From the NCBI RefSeq assembly GCF_014279815.1, contig NZ_CP047941.1, forward strand, positions 1,240,001-1,304,000: a DNA stretch of 64,000 nucleotides. Reading direction: 5' to 3'. Position numbers and translations under genes: made by a program. Within the stretch, counting starts at the first letter, position 1. Every line of letters starts with the position of its first letter. Positions 19,341 to 28,118 of the stretch are shown one piece after another. The notes under the pieces were generated by a model that did no database searches, was not told the DNA's origin, and saw nothing but the letters and a program-made list of their open reading frames with translations. Origin of the DNA: Synechococcus sp. NOUM97013 (GTDB taxonomy: Bacteria; Cyanobacteriota; Cyanobacteriia; PCC-6307; Cyanobiaceae).

Positions 19341-20522
19341 TCAGCTGTGCAGTGCCATCTCCAGACCGGCCTGGAAGCGTTCAACAATGGGCTCCAGATC
19401 ATCTGCACTCAGCCAGTGTCCAAGGCTGATGCGAATGCCCGAGCGCCTGAAGGCTTGGGGTAGCCCCATGGCGGTCAAGACCGCACTGTCGCTGTCCTTT
19501 CCCGACGAGCAGGCACTGCCACTGCTCACGGCCAGCCCCACACGATCCAGGCAACGCACAAAATGCCGTGCCGAAATGGGCTGGTGCTGATCATCACGCA
19601 CCAGGAGCGATAGATGGTGCGGAAGACGATCGTGCGGGTCTCCACAGATCTCCAGGCGGGGATCGGTGGCAAGTCGTTCACGGATGGCATCGCGCAGATG
19701 GGCAATTCCGTTGCCGGAATGGGCCATAGCGGATGGATCGACTCGCTCTACCTGGTCAATGGCGCTGGCCATCCCGGCGGCAAGCACGGCTGACGGTGTA
19801 CCGCTGCGCAGGCCTCCCTCCTGACCACCGCCCAACAACTGAGGCGTCATCGCAGCGCGCCACTCCGGTCGAACCAACAACAGACCGATGCCACGCGGAC
19901 CACCGCATTTGTGGGCTGAAGCGGTCAGTAGATCAACGGGCAGGTCACACCAGCTAGGGATTCCTTGACTGACGACCTGGGTCGCATCGGTGTGCAGCGG
20001 AATCGCGCGCGCACGACAGGCTTCAGCAACCTCCAGTAAGGGTTGCAACGTTCCCACTTCGCTTTGTCCCCAGATCAGTGACACCAAACGGGTCGGAGGA
20101 GCGAGAAGTTCATCTATCAGGTCAAGCCGGATCCTTCCGAGATGATCCACCGGCCATTCCTGCACGTCCCATCCCTGGTGGCTTAGCTGCTGTGCAGCAC
20201 CGGCGACGGCTGGATGCTCAACGGCGGAAATCAGCAGCCTCCCTGTGGCCTGGCGTCCTGCGAGCCCATGAAGCGCAAGATGCACCGATTCCGTTGCGCT
20301 GGAGGTGAACACCAGCTCATCCGGCAATGCAGTGAATCGACTGGCGATCTGAAAACGGGCACGTTCGAGTGCTTCGGCTGCTGCAATGCCGTCCTGGTGA
20401 AGGCTGGAAGGGTTGGCCCAGGCTTGAGCTTGCACCTCGGCCATACGTTCGAACACCCCGGGGCGAAGCGGTGCCGTGGCACAGGCATCGAGGTAGAAGC
20501 GATTGGTCTCAGGCCTGGCCAT
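19341..20522 (-). CDS. Cysteine desulfurase (NifS/IscS family)
   Basis: A 393-residue class V PLP enzyme that takes sulfur from cysteine for Fe-S cluster and thio-cofactor synthesis. It opens FYLDACATAPLRPGVFERM, has the PLP lysine in SAHKCGGPRGIGLL near residue 205, the GGGQEGGLRSGTP loop, and the catalytic cysteine loop in SSGSACSSGKDSD near residue 330. The active-site loop is of the long IscS/NifS type rather than the SufS type. Its first 14 bases overlap the end of dapF, so the two are probably translated from one transcript. Confidence 0.93.
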   Translation of the reverse strand: MARPETNRFYLDACATAPLRPGVFERMAEVQAQAWANPSSLHQDGIAAAEALERARFQIASRFTALPDELVFTSSATESVHLALHGLAGRQATGRLLISAVEHPAVAGAAQQLSHQGWDVQEWPVDHLGRIRLDLIDELLAPPTRLVSLIWGQSEVGTLQPLLEVAEACRARAIPLHTDATQVVSQGIPSWCDLPVDLLTASAHKCGGPRGIGLLLVRPEWRAAMTPQLLGGGQEGGLRSGTPSAVLAAGMASAIDQVERVDPSAMAHSGNGIAHLRDAIRERLATDPRLEICGDPHDRLPHHLSLLVRDDQHQPISARHFVRCLDRVGLAVSSGSACSSGKDSDSAVLTAMGLPQAFRRSGIRISLGHWLSADDLEPIVERFQAGLEMALHS

Positions 20523-21633
20523 CGCGCTGGAACCGCGAAAGGGTGCGTTGCTCCAGAGACTCCGTGGCGATGTTGATCATCGAATCAAGTGATGTTGACT
20601 CCAGGAAAGCCTGAACTCTGGCCTGGGCCTCCGCTTCAGAGCAGTCATCATCAACAGGCTGGGTGGCCGGCTCGGCAGATGCCGCTCCAACAGGAACTTG
20701 CTCCTGCTGCCGTTCCAGTGAATCGAGGGTGTCATTCAGTCCTGCAGGCATCAGCTCCGGATTGATCACCCCGTCGAAGACAGCCTCAGCGGGACCGGTC
20801 ATGAACACCGACTCCGTCGGACCAGCCCAGCTGATTTCCAGGGGGCCACCTGGCAGCACCACAGTGGCCGCACGGTCGCTGAGACCTAGAAGCACGGCTG
20901 CCACGAGGGTGGCGCAGGCTCCCGTACCACAGGCGAGTGTGGGGCCTGCACCGCGTTCCCAGACGCGGATCTCCAGCTGCGAACGACTGTGAACCTGCAG
21001 GAAATGCACATTGGTTTTGGCTGGAAATGCTGGATCGATTTCCAGGGACGATCCCCATTCTTCAAAGGGGATGGTCGCGAGGTCTGAGACCGGAACCACC
21101 ACGTGTGGATTGCCCATGCCCACGGCAGCCACCGGCAAGCTGGCTCCGCCCACTTGTAGTTCTCCTGCCGGCAACCCTGCCTCGTTCGCATGGAGAGTTG
21201 TAGGCACTGAGCTTGGCTCGAGGAACGGTGCCCCCATGTCAACGCGGATCTGACCATCCGCCTGTAGTTCCGGAACGATCATCCCGGCGGGCGTTTCGAT
21301 CGGCCAGCACCGACCTGCCGCATCTCCATCACTGTCCGCAAGGAACCGTGCCAGACAACGGATGCCATTTCCGCACATTTCAGCCTCTGATCCATCGGCA
21401 TTGAAGATGCGCATGCGCAACTCACCGGAGGCCTGCGGCGGTAGCGCCAGGATCAGCCCATCCCCTCCGATCCCGAAACGGCGATCACAAATTCGCTGCA
21501 CCCAGGCTGGATCTGGACTGTGGATCGCCGCTGGAAGCTGGCCACCACGACCTTCCATGAGGATGAAGTCATTACCGAGCCCCTGATATTTACTAAAGGC
21601 CAACATCCCTTCTGGTGCCTGAGTTTGAGTCAT
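20509..21633 (-). CDS. dapF: Diaminopimelate epimerase with C-terminal extension
   Basis: DapF converts LL- to meso-diaminopimelate for lysine and peptidoglycan synthesis. The family core occupies roughly residues 10-290: FSKYQGLGNDFILMEGR, the first catalytic cysteine in EAEMCGNGIRCLARFL, and the second in LACGTGACATLVAAVLL. About 80 residues follow (after NPELMPAG) that ordinary ~280-residue DapF lacks: a Glu/Gln/Asp-rich linker and a helical end with AEAQARVQAFLESTSLDSM. The ORF is continuous, so this is either a lineage extension or an old fusion. The start is the ATG at 21633; the hfq-like gene diverges from it about 100 bases away. Confidence 0.93.
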   Translation of the reverse strand: MTQTQAPEGMLAFSKYQGLGNDFILMEGRGGQLPAAIHSPDPAWVQRICDRRFGIGGDGLILALPPQASGELRMRIFNADGSEAEMCGNGIRCLARFLADSDGDAAGRCWPIETPAGMIVPELQADGQIRVDMGAPFLEPSSVPTTLHANEAGLPAGELQVGGASLPVAAVGMGNPHVVVPVSDLATIPFEEWGSSLEIDPAFPAKTNVHFLQVHSRSQLEIRVWERGAGPTLACGTGACATLVAAVLLGLSDRAATVVLPGGPLEISWAGPTESVFMTGPAEAVFDGVINPELMPAGLNDTLDSLERQQEQVPVGAASAEPATQPVDDDCSEAEAQARVQAFLESTSLDSMINIATESLEQRTLSRFQRDGQA

Positions 21634-21733
21634 TTTAAGCGTTGCTCTGGCAACAGAACGCATGCTGGTTTTTGATTGACGCTGACCTTTCCACTTGCTG
21701 GACTGCAGCTGTCACCCGAGTCGACCAGCGGTC

Positions 21734-21955
21734 ATGGATGCAGCTGGCTTTGATCCAACCCTCCCGGGTTTTCGCCTGATTCAGAGCTGGATGCGAGAGA
21801 AGCGCGTGCTCAGCATCGAACTTGTTGATGGTCGCCGGCTTGATGGGCGACTCGACTGGCAAGACCCCGAGTACCTCGCTCTGCGTCGCGACGAGAGCAT
21901 CGATCCGATCTTGATTGCGCGTCGTGCCGTGATCACGGTTCGGCCCCTGATCTGA
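21734..21955 (+). CDS. hfq: Cyanobacterial Hfq-like Sm-fold protein
   Basis: A 73-residue protein starting [20 protein letters not shown] and continuing [31 protein letters not shown] and [15 protein letters not shown]. This is the divergent Sm fold of cyanobacterial Hfq: a short N-terminal helix, then five strands with the WQDP turn typical of the group. Canonical Sm2 residues (YKHA) are absent; cyanobacterial Hfq is known to bind RNA poorly and to act in motility through pilus proteins in Synechocystis. It sits next to dapF, as I recall for other cyanobacterial hfq genes. The ATG at 21734 gives the family length; leuS follows on the same strand. Confidence 0.85.
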   Translation: MDAAGFDPTLPGFRLIQSWMREKRVLSIELVDGRRLDGRLDWQDPEYLALRRDESIDPILIARRAVITVRPLI

Positions 21956-22025
21956 GCGTTTCAGCTGGGTGCCTTCCATACGTGGCCACCAGCTGTGTCA
22001 CGATCGCCGCAGGTGTTTTCCAGAC

Positions 22026-24659
22026 GTGACGGCCCCTCAGACCTCCTCCAATTCCGAGATCGCTTCGGGGCTGTCCGAGCGCTATGAGCCATCAGCGCTC
22101 GAAGAACGCTGGCAACAGAACTGGGTTGATCAGAACCTCTATGCGACGGAGGAACCCAAGCCAGGCCAGAAGGCGTTTTACGCCCTCTCGATGTTTCCCT
22201 ATCCCTCGGGAAGCTTGCACATGGGGCATGTGCGCAACTACGTGATCACTGATGTGATCGCACGCACCCAACGCATGCGCGGTGACGCCGTGTTGCATCC
22301 AATGGGATGGGATGCGTTTGGACTCCCGGCTGAAAATGCAGCGATTGAGCGCAAGATCGATCCAGGGATCTGGACGGATCGCAACATCGACCAGATGCGC
22401 GATCAACTGGGTCGACTGGGGCTGTCCATCGACTGGACGCGTGAGCAGGCCACCTGCCATGAGGACTACTACCGCTGGACGCAGTGGCTGTTCCTGCAGT
22501 TGCACGCAGCTGACCTGGCCTATCAGAAGGAAGCCACGGTCAACTGGGATCCGGTTGATCAGACCGTGCTAGCCAACGAGCAGGTGGATTCAGAAGGACG
22601 GTCCTGGAGATCAGGCGCTGTGGTGGAGCAGAAAAATCTGCGCCAGTGGTTTCTCAAGATCACCGACTACGCCGATGCTCTGCTCGATGATCTGACCTTG
22701 CTGGAAGGCTGGCCGGAACGGGTTCGGACCATGCAGGCGAACTGGATAGGCCGTTCGAAGGGCGCGGAAATCGATTTTCAGGTGGTGGGCCATGAAAAGG
22801 CCACCGTCACCGTGTTCACCACCCGGGCTGACACCCTTTTTGGTGTCAGTTATGTGGTTCTGGCCCCAGAACATCCCCTGGTGGATGTGATCACCACCTC
22901 CGAGCATCGCAACGCCGTGGAAGCGTTCCGGGATCTGGTGAATGACCTCTCCGCCGATGAACGGACCGCTGAGGATCGTCCCAAGCGGGGCGTGTCCACT
23001 GGAGCCGTTGCGATCAACCCGGCCAACGGGCAACAGGTGCCGATTTGGATCGCTGATTACGTGCTTGGTGGATATGGCACCGGTGCCGTGATGGGGGTGC
23101 CGGCGCATGACGAGCGTGACTTCCGCTTTGCCCGCACCTATGAGCTGCCGGTGCAACGGGTCATTCAGGTTGAGGGTGCTGATGAGCACCTCAACGACGG
23201 AGAGGCCTGGACAGGACCCGGCACCTTGGTGAACAGCGGCAGCTTCGATGGTCAGGCCAGCGATCAGGCCAAGCAATCGATCACCGATCACGGAAACTCC
23301 GAAGGCTGGGCCCGTGCGAAACGCCAGTATCGACTGCGCGATTGGTTGATTTCCCGTCAACGCTATTGGGGATGTCCCATCCCGATCATTCACTGTGATC
23401 ACTGCGGCGCAGTCCCGGTCCCTTCCGATCAGTTGCCGGTGGCCTTGCCGAAGAACATCGATCTGCAAGGAAAGGGTGGATCGCCCCTGGCGTCCCTCGA
23501 GGACTGGGTGCAGGTGCCATGCCCCAGCTGCGGCAAACCGGCGCGGCGTGAGACGGACACCATGGACACCTTCATGTGTTCGTCCTGGTATTTCCTGCGC
23601 TTCGCGGATCCCCACAATCAGGATCTGCCCTTCGCTTCAGAGGCCGTGAAGCGTTGGATGCCGGTTCAGCAGTACGTGGGCGGCATTGAACACGCCATCC
23701 TTCACCTGCTCTACTCCCGTTTCTTCACCAAGGCCTTGAAGGACCGCGGTCTGTTGGAGGCCCGTGAACCATTTGAACGCCTGCTCACCCAAGGCATGGT
23801 GCAAGGGGTGACCTATCGCAACCCGCGCACCAGTCGCTACGTGGCTCCAGCCAAAGTGGCCGACCCCAATCAACCGACGGACCCTGACGATGGCGGGGAG
23901 CTCGAAGTGCTCTTCGAAAAAATGTCGAAGTCGAAGCACAACGGTGTGGATCCTGCCGCCGTGATTGATCGCTACGGCGCCGACACAGCGCGCATGTTCA
24001 TCCTTTTCAAGGCACCTCCTGAAAAAGATCTGGAATGGGACGACGCTGATGTGGAAGGCCAATTCCGCTTTCTCCAGCGGTTGTGGCGACTGGTTGAGAA
24101 CGTGTCAGGCGCCTCCGAGGAACCGCTGCTTGCTGGAGATCCCCCAACACTGCCTGAGACGATTTCCGAGTCGGACGCAGACATCAGACGTGCTGTGCAC
24201 TTGGCGATCGAAGCGGTGAGTGATGATCTCAGCGGCGATTTCCAGTTCAACACCGCAATTTCCGAATTGATGAAGCTTTCGAACAGTCTTTCGGGGGCTG
24301 TGCTGAACGCATCTCGACCTGTGCAGGTTGAAGCGATCTCAGCGCTGGTGCGCTTGCTTGCACCGTTTGCTCCTCATCTGGCGGAGGAGTTTTGGTCGCG
24401 CCTCGGCGGTGCGGGAAGTGTTCATCGTCAGCCCTGGCCGACCCATGACCCAGCTGCACTGGTGCAGGACAGCGTTGAACTGGTCATTCAAGTGAAAGGA
24501 AAAGTGCGCGGAAGCATTCGTGTTCCAGCTGAATGCGACAAAGCCGAACTGGAGCGTTTAGCCCTAGCGAGTGACGTTGCTGAACGTTGGTTGGAAGGGA
24601 AACCTCCCAGGCGGGTGATCGTCGTGCCTGGGAAGTTGGTGAACCTGGTGCCCTCCTGA
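22026..24659 (+). CDS. leuS: Leucyl-tRNA synthetase
   Basis: LeuRS charges tRNA-Leu with leucine. The 877-residue chain has the HIGH-type motif in [18 protein letters not shown] near residue 55, a large CP1 editing insertion with the [15 protein letters not shown] block, the catalytic tail [11 protein letters not shown], the KMSKS loop ([14 protein letters not shown] near residue 640), the anticodon-binding domain and the short C-terminal domain. I prefer the GTG at 22026 as start because the 19 codons before it, back to an ATG at 21969, look unlike the family. If the ATG is used, it lies 13 bases after the hfq-like stop. Confidence 0.95.
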   Translation: MTAPQTSSNSEIASGLSERYEPSALEERWQQNWVDQNLYATEEPKPGQKAFYALSMFPYPSGSLHMGHVRNYVITDVIARTQRMRGDAVLHPMGWDAFGLPAENAAIERKIDPGIWTDRNIDQMRDQLGRLGLSIDWTREQATCHEDYYRWTQWLFLQLHAADLAYQKEATVNWDPVDQTVLANEQVDSEGRSWRSGAVVEQKNLRQWFLKITDYADALLDDLTLLEGWPERVRTMQANWIGRSKGAEIDFQVVGHEKATVTVFTTRADTLFGVSYVVLAPEHPLVDVITTSEHRNAVEAFRDLVNDLSADERTAEDRPKRGVSTGAVAINPANGQQVPIWIADYVLGGYGTGAVMGVPAHDERDFRFARTYELPVQRVIQVEGADEHLNDGEAWTGPGTLVNSGSFDGQASDQAKQSITDHGNSEGWARAKRQYRLRDWLISRQRYWGCPIPIIHCDHCGAVPVPSDQLPVALPKNIDLQGKGGSPLASLEDWVQVPCPSCGKPARRETDTMDTFMCSSWYFLRFADPHNQDLPFASEAVKRWMPVQQYVGGIEHAILHLLYSRFFTKALKDRGLLEAREPFERLLTQGMVQGVTYRNPRTSRYVAPAKVADPNQPTDPDDGGELEVLFEKMSKSKHNGVDPAAVIDRYGADTARMFILFKAPPEKDLEWDDADVEGQFRFLQRLWRLVENVSGASEEPLLAGDPPTLPETISESDADIRRAVHLAIEAVSDDLSGDFQFNTAISELMKLSNSLSGAVLNASRPVQVEAISALVRLLAPFAPHLAEEFWSRLGGAGSVHRQPWPTHDPAALVQDSVELVIQVKGKVRGSIRVPAECDKAELERLALASDVAERWLEGKPPRRVIVVPGKLVNLVPS

Positions 24660-24674
24660 TTCGCAGGCTGGAGA

Positions 24675-26273
24675 TCAGCCCTTGCTGAACCGCATGGACG
24701 CAGGGCTGTCCCATTGGCCTTGTGCCTGGTATCCGCGCTTGTTGCCCGTGAGATGGCGCAGGATCCAGAACACCGATTCATCCGACCCCTCACCGATGGC
24801 CTGCTGAATTTCCACCACGGACCTCGGAAGCCCATCACTCAAAACAGCCTCAACTTTGCCCTGCAGGGTGAGGATCGCGGCGGCTGCCTTCTTACCAGCC
24901 TCCACACCAGGCTGGTGGTAAGCATTGATGTTTACCAACTCGCCATAGAGGCCAACAGCACGTTCAAACAGTGCAATCAAGGCACCCAGGCGGCGGGCGT
25001 CAAACTCGCGCATGCTGATGCTGAGGCTCTGTCGCCCACCTTCTGTCAATGCTGAACGCGTTCCCTGCAAGAAGCCATCGAGGAAATCGCCGGGCCGCTC
25101 ATCGTTGATCACCGGAATGTCCTCGCTGTCGCGAAGCACCTCAATGAAGGTGACGAAGAAGTTATCGATTCCGTCGCGCAATTGCTGCACGTAGGCGTGT
25201 TGATCGGTTGAACCTTTGTTGCCGTAGACAGCGATGCCTTGATGGACGACCGTGCCATCGCGATCCAGACGCTTGCCGAGCGACTCCATCACCAGCTGTT
25301 GCAGATAGCGGCTGAACACCTCAAGGCGGTCGCGATAGGGCAGCACCACCATGTCGCGCTTGCCCTGACCATCCCCTGCGGCATACCAGGCCGCAGCCAT
25401 CAAGGCCGCAGGATTGCGCCTGACATCGACCTCGCGGGTGGCCTCATCCATCTGTGCAGCCCCGGCCAGGAAGCTGCGAATGTCGGAGCCAATCAAGGCA
25501 CCGGGCACCAAGCCCACAGCGCTGGTGATGCTGGTGCGACCGCCGACCCAGTCGAACATGTCAAAGCGCTTGAGCCACTGTTCCTGACTGGCTTGTTGGT
25601 CGAGCTTGCTGTCGGCCATTGTGATGGCGACGGCCTGTGCGGCCCAGCTGCCCCCGACGGCTTCGAGCCGATGTCGAGCCTGTTCCATCCCCAGATGCGG
25701 TTCCGGTGTTCCACCGGACTTACTCACGGTCACCACCAACGTGGTGCGCAGAGTCTCCCCCAACTGAGCAAGCACACGGCTCATGCCGTTGGGATCAACG
25801 TTGTCAAAAAAGTGGAAGGGCAGTCCCTTGCCGTTCTCCTGCAAGGCTCGGATCATCAGCAGGGGACCGAGGCCGCTGCCACCGATTCCGATCCACAGCA
25901 CATCCGTGAAGGGTTGACCCGTGGGTGACTTGATCTCCCCAGACACGATCGCCTGGCCGAAGGCTTCGATGTCGTCGATTTCGGCGGCGATGTGCCGGCT
26001 CACCTCAGGATCTGGCGCCAGCTGTGGCTGTCTCAACCAATAATGGCCGACCTGTCTGGACTCATCGGCATTGGCAATCGATCCTGCTTCAAGTGCCTGC
26101 ATGGCTTGAAACGCCTTCTCCAAACTGGGAGATAGGGCTTCGAGATCACTGCTGTTGAGGTGCATGCGGCTGATGTCGAGCCACAGGCCAAGGTCATCGT
26201 GATACCAGAGGAGATCACAGAAGCGCTGCCACTGAACCTGGCTGTCCGTCGCGCTGAAATCCGGGAAACTCAT
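24675..26273 (-). CDS. pgi: Glucose-6-phosphate isomerase
   Basis: Pgi interconverts glucose-6-phosphate and fructose-6-phosphate in glycolysis and the oxidative pentose phosphate cycle. The 532-residue protein shows IGIGGSGLGPLLMIRAL near residue 135, the VTVSKSGGTPEP sugar-phosphate loop, and YGNKGSTDQHAYVQQLRDG, the second family signature with the catalytic His. I start at the ATG at 26271-26273; a GTG six codons upstream is possible. It runs tail to tail with leuS with 15 bases between. Confidence 0.95.
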   Translation of the reverse strand: MSFPDFSATDSQVQWQRFCDLLWYHDDLGLWLDISRMHLNSSDLEALSPSLEKAFQAMQALEAGSIANADESRQVGHYWLRQPQLAPDPEVSRHIAAEIDDIEAFGQAIVSGEIKSPTGQPFTDVLWIGIGGSGLGPLLMIRALQENGKGLPFHFFDNVDPNGMSRVLAQLGETLRTTLVVTVSKSGGTPEPHLGMEQARHRLEAVGGSWAAQAVAITMADSKLDQQASQEQWLKRFDMFDWVGGRTSITSAVGLVPGALIGSDIRSFLAGAAQMDEATREVDVRRNPAALMAAAWYAAGDGQGKRDMVVLPYRDRLEVFSRYLQQLVMESLGKRLDRDGTVVHQGIAVYGNKGSTDQHAYVQQLRDGIDNFFVTFIEVLRDSEDIPVINDERPGDFLDGFLQGTRSALTEGGRQSLSISMREFDARRLGALIALFERAVGLYGELVNINAYHQPGVEAGKKAAAAILTLQGKVEAVLSDGLPRSVVEIQQAIGEGSDESVFWILRHLTGNKRGYQAQGQWDSPASMRFSKG

Positions 26274-26358
26274 CTCGATGAGCGCACTCACTCCCGTGAA
26301 GTTATCCAGGATCTGACGGAATGCCCATGAACAGGGACACCACAGCTAGTCTCCGCCC

Positions 26359-27180
26359 ATGGCACCACATCGGCTTGGTTTCTGCTCATCGATGGTTCCA
26401 GATGCGCTGAAGAGCGTCTCGGCGGTGGCAATCGCCTCAGTGGTGTTGGCAATCGGTGTCCGTCTTGGACTCCAGCAGACCGATGCGGCAGGAGACCTGG
26501 CTGACTCTGGAAGTCAGACCACCCAGGAGATCGCGCCGAATCCCGCGGATTTCAGCGCCGAAGAATTGGAGCATCTGCAACGTCGTTTCGGTGTCCACGG
26601 CCCACAGACACCTTTGGCCCAGCTGTTTACCCGTGGCGTCGATCAGCTCGAGCCTCTCCGAGCCAACACGCTCTCGCGATTGCGCTCGCTCAAACCGATG
26701 ATCTGGCGAGAAGCCAAACATCATCAGATCAACCCCATGTTGATCACGGCAATTCTTTTCGACGAAATTCAACACTCCAAGCCCGGTGAGGATCTTCCTT
26801 TCGTTGTTCACTCAGGTTTAGTTGACACCCACGGACCAGCCCAATTGGGCATCAGCGAATTGGTGCATCAGGGCCGCCTACCCAACAACCCTTCATCGCG
26901 GGAGATTGCTGAAGCACGTGATCTGTTGATGGATCCCGCCGCCAATGTGGAGCTATTAGCGGCGAAACTCTCTCGCTTGAAAGGTGCACTGGGTCTGGAT
27001 CGCAGCTCGATTTTGATCGCTAGCCGTTCATACGTGGATGCCAAAGCGATTGCCACCCTGGCCTATCTCCACAACGGCAAGCTCGACTATCCAGCTCGAG
27101 TCCTCCGCTACATGCAGGATCCTGCGTTGCATGGACTGATCTATTCCTCCGTTCGTCCAGCGCTTGCGCCTCTGATCTAA
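26359..27180 (+). CDS. Membrane-anchored lysozyme-like (transglycosylase-fold) protein, putative
   Basis: A 273-residue protein with an N-terminal membrane segment (VSAVAIASVVLAIGVRLGL) and an exported domain. Within it, INPMLITAILFDEIQHSK followed by VDTHGPAQLGISELVHQG resembles the Glu-containing helix and the Gly-x-x-Gln-Leu turn of lytic-transglycosylase or DUF1402-type lysozyme folds. Then come NVELLAAKLSRLKG and a YVDAKAIATLAYLHNG helix, also usual in that fold. I infer peptidoglycan binding or cleavage with modest confidence; the catalytic Glu would be in FDEIQH. It converges on an N-acetylmuramoyl-alanine amidase, which fits a cell-wall theme. Confidence 0.6.
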   Translation: MAPHRLGFCSSMVPDALKSVSAVAIASVVLAIGVRLGLQQTDAAGDLADSGSQTTQEIAPNPADFSAEELEHLQRRFGVHGPQTPLAQLFTRGVDQLEPLRANTLSRLRSLKPMIWREAKHHQINPMLITAILFDEIQHSKPGEDLPFVVHSGLVDTHGPAQLGISELVHQGRLPNNPSSREIAEARDLLMDPAANVELLAAKLSRLKGALGLDRSSILIASRSYVDAKAIATLAYLHNGKLDYPARVLRYMQDPALHGLIYSSVRPALAPLI

Positions 27181-27200
27181 ATCAGAGAACCAAGTTCGGT

Positions 27201-28118
27201 CTAGGCATCGCAGAGGCGTCCAAGTGCAGCAAGCCGCACCTGGAGCTCCTCCCAGGAAAAGCTGCGCGGATCGCCCCGTTCACCGCCGAGGTCGACATGC
27301 CGGTGGGTGGTAATTGCAGAAGCTGGAAACTGAAAGCGCTCGAGCCAGTCATCAAGCACCAGAGCCAGGGCGTCGTACTGACGAGGTGTATAGCCACTGT
27401 GGCGTCCCGCGCTGTTCTGGCCATCTCCAGGTGTCTCGAGGCTGAGGTGCAGCGCGAAATTATTCACGGATCCCTGAAACTCCGCATTGGTTACAGCCCA
27501 TTCACCGTGAAAAGCCGAATAACCAGCGCCATAGGCCCGCTTGAGTGGATCAACCACATCCACGATTGAGCCATCAAGGCCAACAAGTGTGTGATAACTC
27601 ACCTGATCTTCATCACGCGGATGAGGGGTCAGGAAGGTGTTCAACGCTGAATTCAGGGAGTAAACAGTTTCGTGCAAAACAACAACCCTGGGAACTGGAT
27701 TCAACTTCTCTCCCCAGGGATTGCTGCGCCATCGGTCTCCGAAGTTGCTGTCATCCGCAGGAACAGACCGCCGCAATTGAGCCAGCTGGCTGCGTTGGGT
27801 TTGCAATCTCTGCTGCAACGACACATCAATGTTGGAACACTGCCGCTTTAAAGGTGAAACCCAAGCTGTCGCTTCAGGTGGTTGGGGAGCATCACCCTGC
27901 AAAGTTGTGGATCGTGGTCGATCTCGGCCCACTTCTTCCAACAAATCCAACAGCGATGGCTGACGCGCGATCGGTTCGTTGGTTTTTTCCAGAGTGAAGC
28001 CGACGAGAGCCAGCACCACAGCGAGTGTGGACGTGCCTACCAACAGCGGCCCCGTACGAGAGCGACGGGTCAAGCTGGAAGCCTTCGATAACAGACGGTT
28101 CAGACGACCTGAAACCAT
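27201..28118 (-). CDS. N-acetylmuramoyl-L-alanine amidase (Amidase_2 type)
   Basis: A 305-residue exported amidase that cuts the bond between muramic acid and L-alanine. It has a membrane or signal segment near residues 23-42 (GPLLVGTSTLAVVLALVGF) and an Amidase_2 catalytic domain in the C-terminal half: VVVLHETVYSLNSALN with the first zinc His, VSYHTLVGLDGSIVDVV, NFALHLSLETPGDGQN and ITTHRHVDLGGERGDP with the last His. Its first 19 bases overlap the end of the M61 peptidase gene, so it is probably translated from the same transcript. Confidence 0.88.
   Translation of the reverse strand: MVSGRLNRLLSKASSLTRRSRTGPLLVGTSTLAVVLALVGFTLEKTNEPIARQPSLLDLLEEVGRDRPRSTTLQGDAPQPPEATAWVSPLKRQCSNIDVSLQQRLQTQRSQLAQLRRSVPADDSNFGDRWRSNPWGEKLNPVPRVVVLHETVYSLNSALNTFLTPHPRDEDQVSYHTLVGLDGSIVDVVDPLKRAYGAGYSAFHGEWAVTNAEFQGSVNNFALHLSLETPGDGQNSAGRHSGYTPRQYDALALVLDDWLERFQFPASAITTHRHVDLGGERGDPRSFSWEELQVRLAALGRLCDA

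Noticed and set aside
27170-27187. Inverted repeat CTCTGAT-CTAA-ATCAGAG between convergent genes
   Set aside because: A 7-bp stem without a T tract; it may weakly slow both polymerases but is not a convincing terminator.
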